This document shows positions 12,597 to 25,240 of a DNA stretch of 64,000 bases, one piece after another (the stretch's first letter is position 1; each line of letters opens with the position of its first letter). The notes under the pieces were generated by a model. The model worked only from the letters and a program-made list of their open reading frames with translations, was not told the origin of the DNA and ran no database searches. The DNA lies in contig JABYQR010000208.1 in assembly GCA_022592445.1 (NCBI GenBank), forward strand, positions 17,998-81,997, read 5' to 3'. The position numbers and the translations under genes are program-made. The stretch comes from Cytidiella melzeri. Taxonomy: Eukaryota > Basidiomycota > Agaricomycetes > Polyporales > Irpicaceae.

Positions 12597-14657
12597 ATGG
12601 CCACAGAGCCTTCTGGAAACAGTCCCCAAGCCATGAACGAAAAGTACGACCTCGACGACCTGCATGTCGAGAGGGCAAGCTCAGATCCGAGCCATCCGAG
12701 CCGGCTCCCGTTCACGAAATCTGAAGAGGAGAAGAGACTTGTCCGCAAGCTCGACATGCGTATCATGCCCATTGCGTGTATCTTGTATCTTTTCGCATGT
12801 GAGTCTCTGCTGCTATACTATCAAACGGCAAGTTATTGACCCATACTGGTCTTCAGACTTGGACAGGTCCAACCTAGGCAATGCTAGGCTACAAGGCTTC
12901 CCGGCAGATGTGCTTCGAGGCGACCCGACAGGTAATCTCTTCGACTGGACAAACACGGCATTCTTCATCGCATACGTACGCGCTTTACCACTCAAGTATA
13001 CCGTACGCCCGCGCTAAACCGACCACTGTCGCCTAGATTCTGTTCCAAACCCCCGCGAGTGTCACGTCCAAGCTATTCCCACCTCGCATCTGGATCGGAT
13101 GTGCCGTCATAGGCTGGGGTACAGCTTCGACGCTCTTGTCGACTGCTTACAACCCTGCAGGTGCCATGGTTTGTCGCGTATTCTTGGGTGTCTTCGAAGC
13201 CGGCTTTGGTCCCGGAAGTACGTGAAACAGTTTGCGCAACTCGACACATTACTGATAATATCCCACAGTTCCACTCTACTTGTGTAAGTGATCGCGAAAC
13301 TTTTCAAAAGACTTTCACCGACTCTGCAAATCAAGCCTTGTGGTATACAAAGGATGAGATAGGTCTCCGTATGGCTCAGTGGTTCGGCTTCGCAGCCGTA
13401 GCAGGGTGTGTACCCTCCTCGTTCCTGCTGTTTGCCGCCTCTGACCTGTACTCCAGCGCCTTTGGCGGTCTCATCGCTTTTGGGATTCAACACGCCCATA
13501 TAGCAATCTCGAATTGGCGGCTACTATTCATCGTTGAGGGCGTGCCTACCGTCCTTCTTGGTCTGATGGCTATGTGGTATCTGCCTGATCGGCCTGAGGA
13601 GACTTCTTTCCTCAATGAAGAAGAACGCAAAATCCAAGTCCAGAGGATGAACCGTGGCATACGGGCTGACGTCGGACGAACTCTCAATAAGAAGCATATC
13701 TTTGCTGCTTTCCGCGATTGGAGAGTAAGTATGTTCCCTAATCGCTGCATAACAACATTCTCATGCTGCGGCAGATTTATTGTGGAGGCGTGATGTACTT
13801 CGGAGCCAACTGTGCTTTGGCGGCCCTCTCAGCTTTCCTTCCTACAATACTCAAGACGTTCGGTTTCAGTAAGTAACCTCGTCTTAGTACTGAGCTCAGT
13901 CTTACTGCCTTCTTTCGTAGCAAACGCACGTGCGCAGCTCCTTACAGTTCCTCCATACGCCGTCTGCGCCGTCGTGCTCTGCACATGCTCCTACATCAGC
14001 GACAGAATTCAAAGTCGCGGTCTCTTTGTTGCAGGCGCTGGCGCGGTTTCCGGCATAGGCTATGTCCTGCTTTTGGCTGTGACACATAATGTTCACGTCC
14101 GCTACTTTGCGACGTTCCTCATCACGAGTGGCACGTACACTGTCATTGGCTTGATCATCGCATGGTGTAAGCACTATATGTCCACCACGCAACGATTCAC
14201 CTTCGCTCACATTCAATGTCAGATGCGCACAACCTGGGGTCTGAGACGAAAAAGGCCACTGGCATCCCAATGTACATGGCGATAGGTCAATGCGGAAGTG
14301 TGCTTGGCACACACATCTTCCCTTCTACCCAAGGTCCTCGCTACATCAAGGGTTTCGCTGTCACCTGCGCGCTGATGTTTGTAGTCACGATTGCTGCCCT
14401 AGTGCTCACGGTGAGTATCATTCCCCTTTCAAATTCTAAAAACGTCTAACAACAACTTCGTCACGTTAGTTCTCCTACCGATTCGAGAACGCACGGCGCG
14501 ATCGCGCTTACGGTAAGATTGCGGACGAGAATGCGACGGTTGACACTCGGGAGCTCGCGGACATGGTAGGCGTTTGTCTGAAATATCTTCACGAGATATA
14601 TTTCTGACTGGCAGTACTGGAAACTACCAGGCCCCGGAGTTCCGTTATGTTCCGTAG
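12597..14657 (+). CDS. MFS transporter, DAL5/TNA1-type anion:cation symporter
   Basis: Eleven exons: 12597-12798, 12857-12975, 13037-13217, 13269-13283 (15 bp), 13336-13405, 13457-13724, 13775-13868, 13921-14166, 14223-14410, 14470-14565 and 14631-14657, giving 501 residues. Typical motifs: MRIMPIACILYLFAYLDRSNLGNA around helix 1 (split by intron 1), RVFLGVFEAGFGPG, LYTKDE-like loop with RMAQWFG, RPEE linker and SETKKATGIPMYMAIGQ in the C-half. The family (allantoate permease group) imports organic acids, vitamins or amides by proton symport at the plasma membrane; the substrate cannot be read. ATG 12597 is preferred (A at -3, G at +4); an in-frame ATG at 12516 has a weaker context. Confidence 0.9.
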
Positions 14658-15036
14658 GTTAGTGTAGAGTACCTCGGACGGCACGACAAGATTTCACGAA
14701 GACACGTTTATACACGGATTATTTGTTTCCGTCTCTGTACATTAATCGTTTGGGGTCAATTGAAACATCCTTCGATCGCGACTCGACATGTCATTTTGCA
14801 TCCGGGGTATGCACGCTCACAGCGCGTGTTCATACTTTGTATTAGTCACGTGCCAGTTTACCAAAGCTTTGCGAGTTCGTGCAGCCCCATCACTCGCAGC
14901 TTTTGGCTCTGACCACACTCGTCGTCCACAGGACGAATTTGTGGCTATATACGGTTCTCACTTTACGTAGCTCGCTGGCGACACGCCACGACGTATAAAG
15001 ACTAACAGCGTTCATTTAATTTCAGCGATCTTCACG
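14658..15036. other. Intergenic between transporter and rrm4
   Basis: About 380 bp with no ORF of interest; it holds the transporter 3' end and the rrm4 promoter. A TATAAAG sequence lies near 14995, about 40 bp upstream of the rrm4 start. Confidence 0.45.
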
Positions 15037-17840
15037 ATGGCAGACTACCCACACAACGGAGAACGCCAACCGCACCCATACCTCCACGAACCACTGCTCT
15101 ACATCTCTGGAATTCCTCCACACCTATCAGATCAGGAAATTGCAGCAGCTTTCCTCTCGTGTGCACCCTTCAGGCCGAATATCAAGCGTGACGGCTCGGG
15201 AGGACTTCTGTCGGGTACTATCGAGTTCAAGTACATCGAGAAAGGTACAAACGCTGTGCACTTTGCTGTATGACGCTCTCTCACAGCTTATTTGTAGCTG
15301 AAAAGGCTCTGGCGACTCTCCAATCGCGTCCGATACCAGGTGTGGAGCCGCCGGTGTTCTTCAGCTTGTCACCATATCCATCTACTACACCACCGACACC
15401 GTTACCCCCACCGTCGGCCTCACCTCGCTTCGTAAAACAACTTCCGTTCAATTACACGGACTCTCAACTGTACGATCTCTTTCGACCTTTCGGCGCACTC
15501 GCTTCTGTACGCACTCCTACGCCGGCAGGACAGGATACTGGTGTGGTCGAGTTCTGGAGGGAAGAGGACGCGAGGGACGCGGAAGAGGCTCTGCATTGCG
15601 CGGATGTCGAGGGTCAGAACATTGCTATCCAGTTATACCAGCCGAGGAGACCGGGCGTGGTGAGGTCGGAGTTTAGTCCCACTGCTCCGACTTTTGTACC
15701 CACAGGCGCATTCTCGACCCATGTACGTGCACAGTTGATGTAGTCGCAAGTCAAAGGCAGTAGGACTGAGTTAGACTTAGTATTCTCCGCCTCGGGCCTC
15801 CCCGTTCGGGTCTCGATCGCCACTGCAGTTCACGCATGGACCTGGACAGCAAGTTCAATTCGCGCCACCTAGTGGTCCTGGATCCAGTAGTCATAGTGGA
15901 CTCGTTGACCCGTGCAACTTGTTTATCAAGGTAATGTTGCCCACAACAACGAAGGAACGTAGCTGATGTCCTTGTAGAACATTGATCTGTCTATTGATTC
16001 CAACAGCCTGTTCTCGCATTTCCGTCAGGTATGCTATTATCTTATGCTACTAGTCATTAATGTCTGATTTCGCTCGACACTAGTTTGGGCAGATTGTCAG
16101 GTAAGGTAAATAGTGGCTGTAGAAGTTTTGCAGCTGATTGCTCGTCAGTGCGCGTGTGATGCGTAACGAAAATGGCGAGAGCCGCGGATTTGGATTCGTT
16201 TCCTACCAGTTGCCAGAGCAAGGTGCGTAGCCACTGTAGCATACGTTGACTTGGCTGATTTTGTATCATATAGCTACTGCTGCTATGCATAGCATGAATG
16301 GTGTTATCTTGGGCTCCAAGCAGCTCGTCGTACGGCTACACGAACCGAAACAGCTTCGACAGGAGAAGCTTGCAGCACGATTTGGCGGCCACAACCATCA
16401 CCCTCGGAGTGGCAGCGGTGCTACAAGTCCTGCGGCAAGCGAATTCGGCGATTGGCCTAGTCCCAGTCATCGTTCAGTTTCTCTCGGTTCGCCTGTGATG
16501 GGTCATCTTGACCGTCCTGATAATAGAGCGCGCCGTAGTTCTGGCAGTTACTACCATGTGAGTACATGCAAGCGCAGAGAAGGCTAGTTCTGACTCTTGC
16601 TAGGCTGCGCTGGCTGGCTCTCTCAACATTCCGATGCGTTATGACGACCTATCCGCGTTGTCACCTGTGGTCCGAAAGGAGATAATTTCTGGAGAACTGC
16701 AGAGGCGTATCAAGACGATGGACACTGTGCCGAATGAAGACCTCGATCATGTTGTCGAGACTATTGCTGCCTTGTCCCTCAGTGATGTGGTTGCTGCGAT
16801 TCAGGACGCGAACAAGCTCTCCGCGCAGGTGCAACGTGCAATCACATCGCTGAATATATCGAAGACCACGTCCCCAAGCAAATCTCCTTCACCTCCTACA
16901 TCCCAGGATTCCCGTCTGCTTGATGTTCCGAATGCTACTGCCACCGCGTCCTTACCAGATCGCCCCACGACTCCCATCTCAATGCCAACCTCTTTATCGA
17001 CGCCACCCCGCACAGAGTCGCCTTCTGGATCTATTCCTCCAACCTCAGAACGCGACCGCATGGCCGCTGCCGTGGCTAAGTTAGACTCTGCCCAGGCATC
17101 TGAGCTAACCGAACTCTTGATGAGCCTGCCTAAGCGTGAACGCGCCATGTGCTTGTTCAATGTTGAAGTTCTTCGCGCAAAGATCGCTGATGCCAAGATG
17201 GTTTTGAACGCCGAAGACGAGCCTGAGGAACAGACAGCTTCTATCCCGGATGCCCCCACTACTCCTCAGGCAAAGAAAGTCGCCAACGTCGTTACATCCC
17301 CGCAAACACCCGCTTTATCTTCTCGTGGTCCGTCAGCTGCTGCGTCTCCTGCTCCTGCCACCCCTAGCGCTATCGCTACTACTTATACTATTGAGTCATT
17401 GGCCCGCCTTCCCGCATCCGAAATTGTCAAGCTAGCGAATGGTCCCAAAGCGGATACCCTTCCTATACCCAGAGCTGACCCGCTTGTTGCAAAGGCAACG
17501 GATGATTTCATTGACGGTCTGCTGGATAAGCCTATCCAGCAGCAGAAACAAGCCTTGGGAGACAAACTGTACGTGCCCAATAGGACATGTTGGTCATGTC
17601 TCTACTCACTCTTGCAATGTTTTAGGTGGCGTGTTGTGAAAGCATTTGGTATCAAAAGCGCTGTGCGTGTTGATTGAAACGATCCTGCATCTACGACTGA
17701 CCTCCTTGCTTGTGCAGCCCAAAATCACTATTTCACTCTTGGACCAAGACGAGCTGCGCCCGCTTGCCCATCTCATGAATAGCTATCCCTCCGTCCTGAA
17801 GGAGAAGGCGCTGCTAGTCCAAGCTGCCAAACCCAAGTAA
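15037..17840 (+). CDS. rrm4: RNA-binding protein Rrm4 (three RRM, three MLLE), endosomal mRNA transport
   Basis: Exons 15037-15244, 15298-15722, 15781-15930, 15978-16028, 16084-16100 (17 bp), 16149-16222, 16274-16557, 16604-17568, 17626-17662 and 17718-17840 give 777 residues. RRM1 is at about 19-85 (LLYISGIPPHLSDQ), RRM2 at about 113-185 (RFVKQLPFNYTDSQL), and RRM3 at about 257-340 (NLFIKNIDL, ARVMRNENGESRGFGFVSY). Three MLLE-type helical domains follow, at about 415-475, 540-600 and 690-765; the last one (LLDQDELRPLAHLM) is the clearest. This order and length match Ustilago Rrm4, which carries mRNAs and ribosomes on moving early endosomes and binds Upa1 through MLLE domains. Orthology is inferred from architecture. 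Confidence 0.85.
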
Positions 17841-18832
17841 TTTTTTTTATTCTGGCCCGTTCCTTTCTTCCATCTTTGATATTCGCTCATTCCAAACAAC
17901 TGCTTCTTGCTCGCGTCCATTTGTTCTACCACAATTCGAGGAGGGAATGATCTGCATTTCTACCGCATCGCTCTCGCACCCCTAACATTCATCTTTCACA
18001 CCTTCGACTCTCATCCATTTCAATGCACGCATTCATCTTTTTCATTTATACCATATATTTCGCCTTAAGTGCACTTGGAAGGAGTCCCCTTTGCTCACAA
18101 CCTACTACTACTCTCGTTATACCTCGTTTTGATTACGCCCGCTTTGCAACATCGTTCACGACATTTCATGACTTGTTTCTTCTCGCTTTGTCCTCCAGTC
18201 ACTGCTTCTTACTACAGAACCCAAAGAGTGTTACCTAGAGGCGTGGGGTCTTTGAGCTCAGCTTTCTTCGTCTTGTTTCTGTTGTTTCTGTCAATACCCG
18301 TGACAATTATTGATCAAAGAGATACAGAGTACTTCGACCGTGGCTTTCCCCAACTGCGACATCTGCTGTACAATGTCTTCTTGGACTGAGTATGAGAGCA
18401 CAGCCCACTGATCATGAGGGCTAGCGCATGGTTTTATTGCAGCCAAAACCAGCTCTTTCTGTATTGAACGGGCGCTGCGGCTCTCGCACACTCTCGGAAA
18501 TAGCCGAGTTCGCATGCGTGGGAAGGCTGAACATCGAACGACATTGGCGGTAATAAAATGACATGGATAAAACCAGAGACAGGTTACCACCAGCTGGCAC
18601 TCTCTCCTCCTCCTCTCTCTCTCTCACACTCCTGGTCCTACTGCCGTCCTCAAGTACTTGTAAGCTGTTTTTCTCGCCCGTCGTCGCTGTGATGCACAAC
18701 ATCTGCAAACTTCTCGACGCGCTTTGCGCCATGAGAGTAGATTCCTTCGGGAACCATTCAAGTCTCTGAACATTATCGAAGCTGTGAGAGCGCGAGTCGA
18801 CGCTGATATTCTGCTTACAGAATTAGCCCCAT
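17841..18832. other. Intergenic, pyrimidine-rich
   Basis: Almost 1 kb between rrm4 and ERG6. It begins with T- and C-rich sequence that looks like a 3' UTR and later contains a CT-repeat stretch near 18600-18630. Short ORFs here have no protein-like character. Confidence 0.5.
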
Positions 18833-20107
18833 ATGGCCCCAGTCGCTACAGAGAGCAGCAGTGTCACTCAGGATGGTCGTCAATCCAGCCGTATGGAGGC
18901 GTACACCAAGTTCTGGCAGAAGGACATGAACAAGGAGAAGGAGGTTGACACCGAAAACCGTCTTGACAGCTATACCGAGGTCGTCAATGGTAAGATTTGT
19001 ACCCCTTCAACGCGTTGCATATATCTGACTTTGTGCCCCAAAGGCTACTATGATGCCGCGACTTTACTTTACGAGTATGCCTGGGCTGGCTCGTTTCACT
19101 TCTCGCGCTTCTACAAGGGCGAATCGTTTGCCGCGTCACTTGCTCGTCACGAACATTACCTTGCTGCGCAGATGAACCTTCGTCCGGGTATGCGTGTGCT
19201 TGATGTCGGCTGCGGTGTCGGCGGTCCTGCGAGAGAGATTGCACGCTTCGCTGACGTACACATCGTTGGTCTGAACAATAACGACTATCAGATCACCCGT
19301 GCAAGGAAGCACACCAAGAACGCTGGGCTTGAGGGCCAGGTTGAGTTCGTTAAGGGCGACTTCATGAAGCTTGTTGAAAAGTTCGGTCCCAACTACTTCG
19401 ATGCTGGTATGTTACTTTTACCTCATTCTGTCTATTGTGATCTCAATAATCTTTGCTTAGTTTACGCCATCGAGGCGACTGTTCATGCCCCTTCGTGGGA
19501 AGGTGTGTACGGTCAGATCAAGGAGGTCCTCAAGCCTGGAGGCATCGTATGTTAACTATGCCTATGCTTGCGTCCACAGCGCTCATTTCTCTTCTAGTTC
19601 GGTGTATACGAATGGGCCATGACCGACAGATGGGACCCCTCTATTCCCGAGCATAAGGAGCTGGCTCACCAAATTGAAATTGGAAATGGTATTCCTGAGA
19701 TGCGACCAATCCAGAAAGCGCGCGATGCCCTCGTTAACGTGGGCTTTGAGATTCAGCACGAAGAGGACCTTGCGGAACGCCCTGACGAAGTCAAGTGGTA
19801 TTATCCACTTGAGGGCGATGTAACGAAAGCCCAAACTGTGTGGGACATCTTCACGTGCTGGAGGACGAGCTCGAGCGGCAAGTTCGTGTCGCATCATGGA
19901 CTGGCGCTGCTGGAATTCCTGCACCTTGTGCCGCAGGGTACATGGGACGTCTGTGAAACCCTCAAGATTGCCGGAGACGCAATCACCAAGACCGGTCAGA
20001 TGAAGGTGAGTTTACCGCTGATTATCAGACTCGTCTTCCACTTACCCGTGCAAAAGATCTTCACCCCCATGTACCTCGTCATTAGCAAAAAACCTCTCGA
20101 GCAATGA
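18833..20107 (+). CDS. ERG6: Sterol 24-C-methyltransferase
   Basis: Exons 18833-18989, 19044-19406, 19461-19546, 19598-20005 and 20057-20107 give 354 residues, normal for ERG6. The enzyme transfers a methyl group from S-adenosylmethionine to C-24 of sterol intermediates in ergosterol synthesis. Visible motifs: RMEAYTKFWQKD and YYEYAWAGSFHFSRF-like N-terminal sterol region (here LLYEYAWAGSFHFSRF), SAM motif LDVGCGVGGPAREIARF, GLNNNDYQI, FDAVYAIEATVHAP, and KPGGIFGVYEWAMTD. All introns are short and standard GT-AG. The frame and ATG are unambiguous within this sequence. Confidence 0.95.
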
Positions 20108-20502
20108 GTGCATTGCTTCTATCGTCGCTCGCTCACTCTCCCATCTTTATTCGTGGCATTTTGTGGATATCATACACTACTATATATACCCGTGATGTAG
20201 ATACAGTCTTGAACAATCATTGAGAGCTTGATTCTTTGAGACTGACTTCAGGGAGACTGCCTTCAGACTGGCACTAGTGACCGTTGACGCGATTACCTGA
20301 GGCCTGGAATAAACAACTTGAACGTATTCGCGGTGCAATGACAACTGCTACAATCTGTTATGACGATTGAGTAATTTAACGGATTCAAGCATCATCAGTA
20401 AGTGAAACAAGTGATCTCGTTGGAGCGCCCAATGAAGGGAGTCATTCTGTGTCTTCTTTTTATTTCACCTGAAATGTTTTTACCCACTGCTGCTCGTCTT
20501 CA
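20108..20502. other. Intergenic between ERG6 and LYS2
   Basis: About 395 bp of 3' flank and LYS2 promoter. A TATATATA run near 20182 probably belongs to the ERG6 3' region. No other feature seen. Confidence 0.45.
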
Positions 20503-23500
20503 ATGGCGAGTCCAACGGCCGATGCACGTCTCCAACGTGTAGTTGCTCGTCTCCAAAATTTACCAGAAATATCCCTGCCGACTGATTACCCTCGTCAAAT
20601 CGGCAGCAATCGACTAGTCGAAGCAGCACTCACTGCAGACCTCTCGGAACAGACGTGCCTCAGTCTTCTGAAGCTCGCTCTGTACAACGAGGACGGGGAG
20701 TTCGAGGACGAGGAGAACGCCCCAAAAACGCCATCTGCATTTCAGCTACTACTCGCAGCGTTCTGCGTCCTCCTCCATCGGTTTACGGGCGAGACAGATC
20801 TTTTGATAGGTTCTTCCTCTGCATCTGCTCGCGATCCGCTCGTACTTCGAGTACCCGTCGACCCAAACGATCCATTCTGGGCTGTGGTACGCAAGGTACA
20901 GCAGGTCGAGCAGGAAGCGGAGGACGATGCTGTTCCGTACGAGGACATCGTACGCGCCTTGGGAAAGGACAAAGCTTCAGACACCGTCGAAGGGTCCCGA
21001 CCACTGTTCCGAGTTCGCTTCTTCGACGAGACCGACGTGCCCATGGAGAATTTTCTGAGGACAACAAGTTTGACGTCCGACCTGACCGTGTTCATCACAC
21101 GGCAGCAAGAGTCCAGTCGCGCTGCTCTGACTCCACACATATCCCTCCGCATTCTTTACAACTCCCTGCTCTTCACATCTACGCGTATCTCATGCATTGT
21201 TGACCAGCTCTCTGTGTTTTTGCGCAAGATTGGCACGAACCCTTTGCAAGCTGTAGGATCGGTTCCTCTCCTCACTCCAACTCAACGCACGAAATTGCCG
21301 AACCCTACAGCTGACTTGAACTGGTGCGACTGGAAGGGAGCTATACCCGACATCTTTTCGCGTAATGCGCGTCAGTGGCCAGACAGACCTTGTGTAATCC
21401 AGTCGCTGCCATCCTCAGATCCCTCGTTGACCCAGGAGAAGCGAACATACACGTATAACACCATCCGTCGCGCTTCTAACATTTTGGCGCATCATCTCAT
21501 ACAAGGCGGCGTACAGAGAGAGGAAGTCGTGATGGTGTATGCCTACCGAAGCGTAGAACTTGTTGTGGCTGTGATGGCTGTCCTCAAGGCAGGCGCAACG
21601 TTCTCCGTCATAGACCCCGCATATCCTCCTAATCGTCAAACCATCTACCTCGGGGTTGCACAACCACGAGCCTTGATAGTCCTGAAGGGTGCCGGCATGA
21701 TTGGTCCGACGGTACGCGAATTCATTACGAACGAAGTCCAAATCCGCGTGGAGGTACCTGCCTTGGAGCTTCTCGCAGATGGCCAGTTGGTAGGCGGCTC
21801 GACGTCAAGTGTAGCTGAGGTTTTGACTGCTCAATACACTCTTGCCGATGTTGAGCCCGATGTTCCCCTAGGTCCTGACAGCATAGGGACGTTGTCATTC
21901 ACCAGCGGCAGTACGGGTATTCCGAAAGGCGTACGCGGTAGACATTATAGCTTGACACACTTCTTCCCGTGGATGGGCGAAAAGTTCGGTCTTGATCAGG
22001 ATTCCAAATTCACCATGCTTAGCGGCATCGCCCACGATCCCATACAACGAGACAGTATGAATACCATCACCGGTTTCGCAAGAAAATCTGTGACTGATTA
22101 CTTGATTTTATAGTGTTTACGCCACTGTTCTTTGGTGCCCAGCTGTATGTGCCGACTGCTGATGACATTGGCACACCTGGACGGCTCGCCGAGTGGATGG
22201 CTGAGAACGAAGTCAGTGTGACACACCTGACTCCCGCCATGGGCCAGCTCCTCTCCGCACAAGCGACACGACAAATCCCCTCTTTGCGTAATGCCTTCTT
22301 CGTTGGAGATATTCTCACGAAGCGAGACTGTCTGCGCTTACAATCACTCGCGGCCAACGTCAGGATCATCAACATGTACGGCACTACAGAAACGCAGCGC
22401 GCAGTATCCTACTTTAGGATCCCCAGCGTTTCGGAAGATCCCACCTTCCTTATCACTCAAAAGGACGTTATGCCTGCTGGAGAAGGTATGATCGATGTCC
22501 AACTACTCGTCGTGAACAGAAACGACAAGACAATCCCTTGCACTGTGGGAGAGGTGGGGGAGATCTATGTACGCTCCGGTGGTCTGGCCGAGGGGTATCT
22601 AGATGCCAGTGCCAGTGCTGAGAAGTTCGTGTCGAATTGGTTTTCCGCCAGTGCTTCTCCTCCTCGTGACACTATTGCACAACCTTTGCAAGGTCAGCCA
22701 GGGCCTGAAGCGCAATTTTGGAAAGGTATTCGCGACCGCATGTACCGTTCCGGAGACTTAGGACGCTATCTTCCGAACGGCGTCGTGGAGTGCACTGGTC
22801 GTGCGGATGATCAGGTCAAGATTCGTGGCTTCCGCATCGAACTCGGCGAGATCGATACACATCTCAGCCAACACTTCCTGATAAGGGAGAACGTTACGTT
22901 GGTGCGTAGGGACAAAGATGAGGAGAAGATTCTTGTCAGCTACTTTGTCCCTGTCAGTGGACCAAATCTCGACGAGTATGCCAGCGACATCGGCGATGAC
23001 GACAAGAACGTCGTAGCTGGTATGAGAAAGTACAGGCGATTAATCAAGAACATCAGAGAGTACCTCAAGACTAAGCTTCCAAGTCATAGCATTCCTTCGC
23101 GTACGTGGTTACAATTGTTCGTGAGGTTGGGACTTATACTCTGCAGTGTTCGTCCCGCTAAAGCGTATGCCGCTGAACCCAAACGGCAAGATTGACAAGC
23201 CTGCCCTCCCCTTCCCAGATACTGTGCAGCTCAACTCCACTGAAGCTCGTCCGGAAGGGGCGGTATCTGCTACTGAGGAAGCCATGCGAACGATCTGGGC
23301 TCGTATTTTGCCAAATGCTCCCTCACCCATCCCTCTGGATGACAACTTCTTCGATCTTGGAGGTCATTCCATCCTTGCGACCCGCCTCATTTTCGAGATT
23401 CGCAAGTCTTTCGTTATTGAAGCTCCTCTTGGTCTAGTCTTCGACAAGCCTACCATCAAGGACCTCTCTGCAGCGGTCGATGAACTGCGCAACACAGATC

Positions 23501-24977
23501 TTGGCTTTACATACAAGCCTGGCCAGAACAACTCACCGCCTACTTCTGATGTTAGTCGGCATATAAAGTACGGACAAGATTACGATGCGCTTGTCAGCAA
23601 GCTGCAGCCATCATACGCTGGTATCCCTTCTGACTACGCTTCTCGTCCACTGACTGTCTTCTTAACCGGTGCAACCGGATTCCTCGGCGCATTCATTCTG
23701 CGCGACTTGCTTGAGAGAGAAGAACGAGTGGCGAAGGTTATATGTCTTGTCCGTGCGTCTGACTCGGACAAGGCCATGGCGCGTCTTCGAGAGACTGCAA
23801 GTGGACGCGGAGTATGGGACGAAAAGTGGCTTGAGACGTCTAGGCTTCAAGTTGTCAAAGGCGATCTCGACCAGGAGCGCTTCGACCTTGACCAGGCAAC
23901 ATGGCAAGAGCTCGCACAAGAGGCTGACGCTATTGTGCACAATGGCGCTCTGGTGAGTTGATTCCGCCCCAGGTACTCGTACATCCAGTCGAGCTTCTTT
24001 CTTCAGGTTCATTGGGTGTACCCGTACGAAAAGCTTCGTCCCGCGAACGTCTTGGGTACTCTGACAGCAGTAGAGCTTGCTGCAGCCATCAAGCCGAAGC
24101 TCCTCGTCTTCGTTTCCTCGACCTCTGCCATTGACGCTGAACACTACATACAACTGTCCGATACTCTAGCTGGCAGTGGTGTACCGGAGAGCGACGATCT
24201 AGAGGGTGCTAGGTTGTCCTTAAAAACAGGATACGGTCAGAGCAAGTGGGTGTCTGAGAAACTGCTGTTTGAAGCCGGTCGAAGAGGCTTGAATGGACAC
24301 ATTGTGCGTTCTGGTTACGTCGTGGGTGACTCTCTCTCCGCCGGTCAGTGTATTTATATCTACAGCATCGTGAACCTTCGGCTAACGCATCTTGTTCAGT
24401 GACCAACACGGACGACTTCATCTGGCGCATGGTCAAAGGGTGCATCCAGCTTGGTCTTGTCCCAGATGTCAACAACACCGTCAACATGGTCCCTGTAGAC
24501 CACGTAGCTCGATCAACAGCGCTTGCAGCTATCGCTCCCCTTCCTTCCCCTCGCAATCATCTGAGCGTGCTTCACGTTGCAGCCTACCCGCGCCCCACGT
24601 TCAACGACTTCCTATCTGCTCTCTCGACTTTTGGATTCAAGACGGAGCGCTGTGACTATCTCGTGTGGAGAGCGCAGCTCGAGCGTCATGTCATGGAATC
24701 TCAGGACAACGCGCTCTTCCCGCTGCTGCACTTTGTCCTGGACGACTTGCCCACAAGTACGAAGGCGCCGGAGCTAAACGATGCCAACATGAGGGCATTG
24801 TTAGCACCCCACATGAAAGAGACGAATCGCACGGTGGATGAGGAGCTGATGGGCAAGTACCTTTCTTGGCTTGTCGACGTGCAATTCCTTCCGCGTCCCA
24901 CGAACACCGCCGCAAGGGCTTTACCCAAGCTAGATAACACGAGTATCACAAAAGCTGTTGGAAGGAGTGGAGCATAG
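20503..24977 (+). CDS. LYS2: L-alpha-aminoadipate reductase
   Basis: Exons 20503-22054, 22114-23100, 23147-23952, 24007-24343 and 24400-24977 give 1419 residues. The enzyme adenylates alpha-aminoadipate, loads it on a phosphopantetheine arm and reduces it to the semialdehyde in fungal lysine synthesis. The order is an N-terminal condensation-like part, an adenylation domain ([55 protein letters not shown]), a carrier domain ([16 protein letters not shown] with the modified Ser) and a reductase domain ([22 protein letters not shown]). It needs a Lys5-type phosphopantetheinyl transferase, not in this window. The A-PCP-R layout resembles NRPS-like enzymes, but these motifs are LYS2-specific. Confidence 0.96.
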
Positions 24978-25240
24978 GATGTGACTATCCAATGTAGCAG
25001 CACTTATTTGACTAACCAGAGCCCTAAACGAGTTGATGTACCATAACCACTTCGCGCAACTACATGACATTGCGATTGTAAACTGCTCCGACAAGAGAAT
25101 CACGCTACGAGCGATATCTATGACCGGTACATTATTGGGGGCCTATGAGGTACGAAATGAAGCATAATAGATCTGAGCACAGACAAGAAAATGAGATCGA
25201 GAGTATGATACAATCAACCAGCCAAGTCGACTTGACGATT

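Noticed and set aside
20503..24977. NRPS-like or secondary-metabolite A-PCP-R enzyme
   Set aside because: Motifs and length match LYS2 throughout, and no biosynthetic cluster surrounds it.
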